From assembly GCA_035653295.1 (NCBI GenBank), contig DASRCB010000076.1, forward strand, positions 1 to 9,527: 9,527 bases of DNA. Direction: 5' to 3'. Under the pieces are notes generated by a model. That model saw nothing but the letters and a program-made list of their open reading frames with translations. It ran no database searches and was not told the origin of the DNA. This DNA comes from DASRCB01 sp035653295. Lineage in GTDB: Bacteria > Acidobacteriota > Terriglobia > Bryobacterales > Bryobacteraceae. Shown here piece after piece: positions 6,533 to 9,527 of the stretch; the stretch's first letter is position 1, and every line of letters starts with the position of its first letter. A program made the position numbers and the translations under genes.

Positions 6533-7006
6533 TCAGCCGTTGGGAACCATCCCTTCCAGCCGCACGTAACTCGCTTCCATCCCGCGTTCCATGCCCGTGG
6601 CCAGCATGGCGGCCCGGGTTTGGGTATCCGGCAGCGTCATGCGCATGGTCATGAGCGTGCCTGCTCCGTCGGGGTCGAACCTCGTTTCGACGTGGTTGTC
6701 GGGCGTAGGCTCCGGCAGGTGCATCCGCTCGATGTGGACGATCCTGCTGTACGGCTCGAGCTCGACGTACTCGCCGGTGAGATAGAAACCGCCACCTTTG
6801 CCGTTGCTCCACTCGTAACGGATCATGCCGCCCGGTGTCGGCTCGCTGATGCACACCGGCATGGTCCATCCCTCAGGGCCAAGCAGCCACTTCTGGATGA
6901 GATTCGGCTCGGTGTGCGCGCGGTAGACCGCTTTGGGGGGCGCGGCGAAGCGTCTGGTCACGATGATCTGCGTGTCGCCTTCCGTCTTCAGCGTCAGCTT
7001 GCTCAT
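6533..7006 (-). CDS. SRPBCC (AHSA1-like) domain protein
   Basis: A 157-residue START/Bet v1-like (SRPBCC) protein of the AHSA1 type that commonly sits beside ArsR-type regulators. The opening IIVTRRFAAPPKAVYRAHTEPNLIQKWLLGPEGW is the family's first strand and helix pair. The middle contains GGMIRYEWSNGKGGGFYLTGEYVELEPYSRIVHIE, and the end GMERGMEASYVRLEGM is the long C-terminal helix lining the hydrophobic cavity. The fold binds hydrophobic ligands; the ligand and any catalytic role are unknown. The start is well supported: AAAGGAG lies 7 nt upstream (7014-7020) and the ATG overlaps the regulator stop as ATGA. The last residues after LEGM (VPNG) are short. A near copy of the tail occurs in the next ORF downstream. 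Expression should follow the ArsR-type repressor encoded just upstream. Confidence 0.93.
   Translation of the reverse strand: MSKLTLKTEGDTQIIVTRRFAAPPKAVYRAHTEPNLIQKWLLGPEGWTMPVCISEPTPGGMIRYEWSNGKGGGFYLTGEYVELEPYSRIVHIERMHLPEPTPDNHVETRFDPDGAGTLMTMRMTLPDTQTRAAMLATGMERGMEASYVRLEGMVPNG
6548..6580. repeat. Direct repeat copy 2: SRPBCC C-terminal helix
   Basis: Second copy of the 33-bp repeat described at 6285-6317. It lies inside the intact SRPBCC gene, so this is the likely parental copy. Confidence 0.75.
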
Positions 7007-7341
7007 TGGCTTTCTCCTTTGGTGTCTTCCTGCATGTCGGCCAGAACCTGGTCCAGCCGGTCATAATTCTGCTCCAGCGTTCGTCGCAGCATTGCGAGCC
7101 ACTGTTCCATTGCGTCAAGCGCTCCTTTCGCGAGCCGCCGCGGCCGCCTGGCGCCCTCGGCGCGGCGGACAATCAGCCCCGCATCCTCCAGTACCTTCAG
7201 GTGTTGCGAAATCGCGGGCTGCGACATCTGGAAGGGCCGCGCGAGTTCCATCACCGTGGCCTCCCCCTGCGCCAGCCGCGCCAGAATGGCCCGGCGGGTC
7301 GGATCGGCCAACGCAGCGAAGCCGCCGTCGAGCACGTCCAT
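7003..7341 (-). CDS. ArsR-family winged-helix transcriptional repressor
   Basis: A 112-residue dimeric winged-helix regulator. Characteristic segments are FAALADPTRRAILARLAQGEATVMELA (8-34), the recognition helix MSQPAISQHLKVLEDAGL (39-56) and a basic wing (VRRAEGARRPRRLA, 58-71), followed by the dimer helix ending QNYDRLDQVLADMQ. It has no cysteine at all, so the classical ELCVCDL metal site is absent and it is unlikely to sense metals the way ArsR does. This subtype typically pairs with SRPBCC proteins. The reading frame stays open upstream to 7473, but the family begins at MDVLDGGFAALADP, so I chose the ATG at 7341. No Shine-Dalgarno precedes it. A 16-bp palindrome overlaps this ATG and a TTGACA box lies 29 nt upstream, which suggests autorepression and possibly a leaderless transcript. 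The stop overlaps the SRPBCC start (ATGA). Confidence 0.93.
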   Translation of the reverse strand: MDVLDGGFAALADPTRRAILARLAQGEATVMELARPFQMSQPAISQHLKVLEDAGLIVRRAEGARRPRRLAKGALDAMEQWLAMLRRTLEQNYDRLDQVLADMQEDTKGESQ

Positions 7342-7362
7342 AAGTATATACTTATATAAGTA
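7340..7362. promoter_or_regulatory. Double palindromic operator of the ArsR-type repressor
   Basis: Two perfect palindromes overlap here: ATAAGTATATACTTAT (7340-7355, 16 bp) and TACTTATATAAGTA (7349-7362, 14 bp). They share the motif TATACTTATA and stand out as an AT-only island in GC-rich DNA. They cover the region between the -35 box and the arsR start codon, where a bound dimer would block RNA polymerase. ArsR-family operators are typically AT-rich 12-2-12-like inverted repeats, so an autoregulatory site is the natural reading. Confidence 0.75.
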
Positions 7363-7376
7363 ATATACTATGTCAA
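7348..7376 (-). promoter_or_regulatory. Promoter of the arsR-SRPBCC operon
   Basis: A perfect -35 box TTGACA lies at 7376 to 7371. At 17-nt spacing the -10 would be AAGTAT (7353-7348, three of six matches). A better-looking TATAAG (7356-7351) is at only 14 nt. With the 17-nt option, transcription would start at or within a base or two of the ATG at 7341. The -35 is firm; the -10 is uncertain because the palindromes make the region repetitive. Confidence 0.6.
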
Positions 7377-7433
7377 GAGGAAAAGCAGCCGTAACAATCG
7401 CCGCCCGGGCCATGAGGCATTCACACGCGCGGC

Positions 7434-7449
7434 GAATTTCACGAAATTC
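7434..7449. promoter_or_regulatory. Inverted repeat in the divergent intergenic region
   Basis: GAATTTC-ac-GAAATTC is a perfect 7+7 bp inverted repeat with a 2-nt spacer. It lies in the 218-bp region between the arsR start (7341) and the plus-strand gene at 7560. Its size suits a dimeric repressor site for the rightward gene. No promoter boxes could be placed against it with confidence. The rest of this intergenic region shows no gene. Confidence 0.35.
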
Positions 7450-7559
7450 CCGCAAGCGGCACAAACGAAACAAGAAACTCCACTCTGCCGAGTCCTCGCG
7501 TCCTCGTCACCGCTCGCCTCGTCGGCTAAGATCCAGGCAGAAAGAGAGGTTTCGTTTCT

Positions 7560-8201
7560 ATGTCATCCGCAGCCCAGATTGCCGCGAATCAGAAAAACGC
7601 GCTGGCCAGCACAGGTCCGTGCACCCCCGAAGGCAAAGCCGTCTCCAGCCAGAACGCGCTGAAGTTCGGCCTCACCTCCAAACAGATCCTGCTCCCATGG
7701 GAGAACGCCGACGACTTCGAAGCACTGCACGCTGCGTTCGTCGCGCAGTTCCAGCCTGCGACCGAAGCCGAAGCCCTGCTGGTGGACAACATCGCTATAG
7801 CCGAGTGGCGCGAGCGCCGCACTGAAATTGTTCAGAACGCCTGGCTCGCGCACAAGAGCAGGAACGCGGGCGAGAATCTATGGATTACAGCCGAGCACCT
7901 CGCGTCCGAGGAGATCGTGAAGTTCCAGAAGTACGCCGCTGCGTATCGCCGCGAACGTGACCGCGCGTGGCGCAAGTTGGAGAATGTTCAGAAGGAACGC
8001 CGCGCTGAGGCGCAGCGTGTTGCCGAAGCCGCGGCGGTCGCAAGGCAGATGGACCGCGAACTCCAAAACGAACCCAAACCGGCGGTCAGGCGCGCCGTGG
8101 TTCCAGGCCAGCGCCCCACTTGTCTCGCCGTTGGCGAACCGGATTCTGCAACCCGGACGGCCTCGGATGCCGCCCCTCCGGCCGTTACTGCGCGCGGCTG
8201 A
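7560..8201 (+). CDS. Conserved hypothetical protein with STGPxTPEGK motif
   Basis: A 213-residue protein of a family I recognise by its N-terminus, IAANQKNALASTGPCTPEGKAVSSQNALKFGLTS (7-40). In relatives the motif is usually STGPRTPEGK; here Arg is replaced by Cys21. Members occur in several copies in acidobacterial and planctomycete genomes and have no established function that I know of. The centre (FVAQFQPATEAEALLVDNIAIAEWRERRTEIVQNAWL, 60-96) is helical. Residues about 130-170 are very charged (RRERDRAWRKLENVQKERRAEAQ) and probably a coiled coil, followed by a disordered Ala/Pro-rich tail. There is no signal peptide or membrane segment. The ATG is supported by GAGAGG (7544-7549), 10 nt upstream. 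Its 3' end overlaps the converging secreted-protein gene by 17 nt. Existence as a gene is likely; function is unknown. Confidence 0.8.
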   Translation: MSSAAQIAANQKNALASTGPCTPEGKAVSSQNALKFGLTSKQILLPWENADDFEALHAAFVAQFQPATEAEALLVDNIAIAEWRERRTEIVQNAWLAHKSRNAGENLWITAEHLASEEIVKFQKYAAAYRRERDRAWRKLENVQKERRAEAQRVAEAAAVARQMDRELQNEPKPAVRRAVVPGQRPTCLAVGEPDSATRTASDAAPPAVTARG

Positions 8202-8529
8202 CGCTCTTCACGTGGAGAACGTCGGCGTTTTGGTCATAGTCTCCCGTGATCTGCACGCGCTCGCCCGCATAGTCGCGAACTTTCCCGGCGTCGGCGATGG
8301 GGTACACTTTTTTCGACTGCGAATCGTACAGAGCGAAGCCGCCACCGTCTTTGGCGCAGGCCAGCGCGCATTCCTTCGCGTTCTTCGCGCCCTCTGACTT
8401 CATCATGGCGTCGTGCGAGCCCATCTCCGCGCACTGCTTGTCCATGATTTCTCCGGTAAACGTACCGTCGGCCGCCCAAAGAGCGCCCGCCGCCATCAGC
8501 AACAGAGTGAATTGTGTGAGTTTTTTCAT
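8185..8529 (-). CDS. Small secreted protein, DUF5818-like
   Basis: A 114-residue exported protein. The N-terminus MKKLTQFTLLLMAAGALWA is a typical Sec signal peptide with likely cleavage near residue 19 or 20. The mature part reads TFTGEIMDKQC, CALACAKDGGGFALYD, KVYPIADAGKVRDYAGERVQITGDYD and VLHVKSV. This order of segments, with Cys33, Cys54 and Cys58, matches the acidobacterial DUF5818 family of small beta-rich (OB-like) periplasmic or secreted proteins, whose function is not established. I chose the ATG at 8529 because it starts the signal peptide. An in-frame ATG at 8547 would add MSSDES, and neither start has a good ribosome site. The gene is monocistronic as seen, and its last 17 bases overlap the convergent hypothetical gene. 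No clear promoter is visible in the upstream intergenic region (8548-8657). Confidence 0.87.
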   Translation of the reverse strand: MKKLTQFTLLLMAAGALWAADGTFTGEIMDKQCAEMGSHDAMMKSEGAKNAKECALACAKDGGGFALYDSQSKKVYPIADAGKVRDYAGERVQITGDYDQNADVLHVKSVSRAQ

Positions 8530-8657
8530 AGATTCATCGCTCGACATAACGTAGAGGCAACCGCGTTCAGTCCGCCATGTAAATAGATTGTGAACAAATC
8601 GGCCCGAGTCTGCCGCTTCGGAACGCTCGCAATTTTACTGGACGTCTGCGTGGCCGA

Positions 8658-8692
8658 AATAAAAAAGGCCGGCGGGGTTCCTCCCGCCGGCC
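8658..8692 (-). terminator. Rho-independent terminator of the TonB-dependent receptor gene
   Basis: On the minus strand a perfect 10-bp GC stem (GGCCGGCGGG / CCCGCCGGCC, arms 8683-8692 and 8667-8676) with a 6-nt loop is followed by TTTTTTATT. It begins 22 nt after the receptor stop at 8715, so it ends that transcript. Confidence 0.95.
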
Positions 8693-8714
8693 TGGGTTAT
8701 ACAGTGTCTTTTGG

Positions 8715-9527
8715 TTAGAAACTGAGCGTCAATGCGTACTGCAGTTGGCGCATACCAGTTCCATTGCTGCCACCGAAGGCGATCCCGGTGATCTGTCCCA
8801 CCTGCGGGCTCTGTACGTCCGTGTTCGGCCCACCAAGATTGGTGTGGTTGAACACGTTCCGCGAATCCATACGCAGGCCGAGCGACCATCTCTCCGTGAT
8901 GTGGAACGACTTCATCAGCGTGAGGTCCTGATTGATGTACCGCGGGCCAATCAGAGTGTTGATGGGGTAGTTGCCGTATGTATTCGAATCCGGCCACAGG
9001 TAGGGACCACTGGTGCACTGCCCACCCGGACAACCGATGAACCATTGGTTGCGGTTCTGGTTCGACGGGTACAGGCTGCCGCTCCCTTTATTGGGACGGT
9101 TGTTCGGTCCCACGTTGGGCTGCGTGTTCGGCCCGTAGTTTTCGAGGCTGGGCGAAAACCGCAATCCGCTGTAGTACACGGTGGTGCCGCTGAGGACCCA
9201 GCCGCCCGCGACCAGATCGACCGCTTTGGGCGCTTTGGACCCCCATTTCATCCCGTGGCCGAAGGGGATGTTCCAGTTCTGGGTGAAGATCCACTCGTGG
9301 TCGGGCATTCCGCCGTCATAGCCCATGCCGCTGTTTCCCGTGTGTCCATACTTCGGACCGTATTCGAAGTAGTAGTTGCCGTCATAGCCAAACCCAATGG
9401 CTTTCTGCAACTGGTACGTGTAGCTGCCCTGAAGGGTCCAGCCGGCGAGGGCCCGAATCGTGATCTGGGACTGGAAGGAATTGTACTGCGCGTTGGAGCA
9501 ATCGCAGTAATACGAGAGGTCCTGGGT
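8715..9527 (-). CDS. TonB-dependent receptor, acidobacterial type (C-terminal 270 residues)
   Basis: The 3' end of a large outer-membrane beta-barrel gene, open to the window edge (codons are in frame through 9527). Full-length relatives are roughly 1,000-1,200 residues with an N-terminal carboxypeptidase-regulatory-like domain, which would lie outside the window. Evidence is the series of alternating aromatic/polar barrel strands (YNSFQSQITIRALAGW, GYDGNYYFEYGPKYG, WVLSGTTVYYSG), the family signature ERWSLGLRMDSRNVFNHTN, and the end RQLQYALTLSF with the terminal Phe needed for barrel assembly. Loops contain a CPGGQC motif and, near the edge, YYCDC; such Cys pairs may form disulfides. These receptors are numerous in Acidobacteria and are thought to import glycans or other large nutrients; the substrate here is unknown. 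An internal Met (9410) is not a start. The gene is followed by a strong intrinsic terminator. Confidence 0.93.
   Translation of the reverse strand, partial: TQDLSYYCDCSNAQYNSFQSQITIRALAGWTLQGSYTYQLQKAIGFGYDGNYYFEYGPKYGHTGNSGMGYDGGMPDHEWIFTQNWNIPFGHGMKWGSKAPKAVDLVAGGWVLSGTTVYYSGLRFSPSLENYGPNTQPNVGPNNRPNKGSGSLYPSNQNRNQWFIGCPGGQCTSGPYLWPDSNTYGNYPINTLIGPRYINQDLTLMKSFHITERWSLGLRMDSRNVFNHTNLGGPNTDVQSPQVGQITGIAFGGSNGTGMRQLQYALTLSF

Noticed and set aside
6519..6869. Upstream extension of the small membrane ORF to 6869
   Set aside because: This part overlaps the SRPBCC gene in another frame on the same strand. The ribosome site before 6518 fixes a start after the SRPBCC stop instead.
7342..7473. N-terminal extension of the ArsR-type regulator to 7473
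   Set aside because: It would translate the AT-rich palindromic promoter (YYLYKYIL), and the family starts at MDVLDGGFAALADP.
7370..7825. A 151-codon plus-strand frame overlapping the STGPxTPEGK gene
   Set aside because: It is Arg/Ser-rich without a recognisable domain. The competing frame from 7560 has a ribosome site and a known family motif.
8588..8600. Possible operator (gattgtgaacaaatc) upstream of the secreted-protein gene
   Set aside because: The arms pair only with an unpaired base and no promoter boxes fit, so it is not distinguishable from chance.
1..9527. CRISPR array, tRNA, insertion sequence or prophage signals
   Set aside because: No regularly spaced repeats, cloverleaf-like segments, transposase or phage motifs were seen on either strand by reading.

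Overview
The window is GC-rich, densely coded DNA that looks like a chromosomal segment of an Acidobacteriota member, probably of the Solibacter/Bryobacter type. Three things suggest this. The first is the C-terminal end of a large TonB-dependent receptor of the acidobacterial kind (NVFNHTN motif, terminal Phe). The second is a small exported DUF5818-like protein. The third is a protein carrying the STGPxTPEGK motif, a family I know mainly from Acidobacteria and Planctomycetes. This assignment rests on family recognition and was not tested by a search.

Layout. Positions 1-2173 (+): the 3' part of a family 3 glycoside hydrolase (NagZ-like), followed after 15 nt by a UPF0173 metallo-beta-lactamase-fold hydrolase. 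Positions 2193-2980 (-): a TacA/TacT-type toxin-antitoxin pair (DUF1778 ribbon-helix-helix antitoxin, GNAT toxin) sharing an ATGA overlap. Positions 2981-3075: a short divergent intergenic region with small palindromes and a -10-like box. Positions 3076-6216 (+): a tightly overlapped three-gene unit, namely a TIGR00300 ornithine-cyclodeaminase/LOR-SDH-like protein, the queuosine reductase QueF, and a methyltransferase with a long coiled-coil N-terminus. Positions 6237-7341 (-): an ArsR-type repressor, an SRPBCC (AHSA1-like) protein and a small one-helix membrane protein. These three read as one operon behind an AT-rich, strongly palindromic promoter. Positions 7560-8201 (+): the STGPxTPEGK protein, which converges on and overlaps by 17 nt the DUF5818-like secreted protein (8185-8529, -). 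Positions 8715-9527 (-): the C-terminal 270 residues of the TonB-dependent receptor, followed by a textbook intrinsic terminator.

How the genes fit together. The ArsR-SRPBCC-membrane ORF group looks autoregulated, because two overlapping perfect palindromes cover the likely -10 region and the start codon of arsR. The toxin-antitoxin pair is a self-contained module transcribed divergently from the TIGR00300-queF-methyltransferase unit. That unit is metabolically heterogeneous (amino-acid, tRNA-modification and probably surface-polysaccharide functions), and its tight overlap is the least expected arrangement here.

No tRNA, rRNA, CRISPR array, insertion sequence or phage gene was recognised. 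I do not see a convincing new defence or mobile system. The most curious items are the small membrane ORF whose C-terminus repeats the tail of the SRPBCC protein, and the TIGR00300-queF-methyltransferase overlap.
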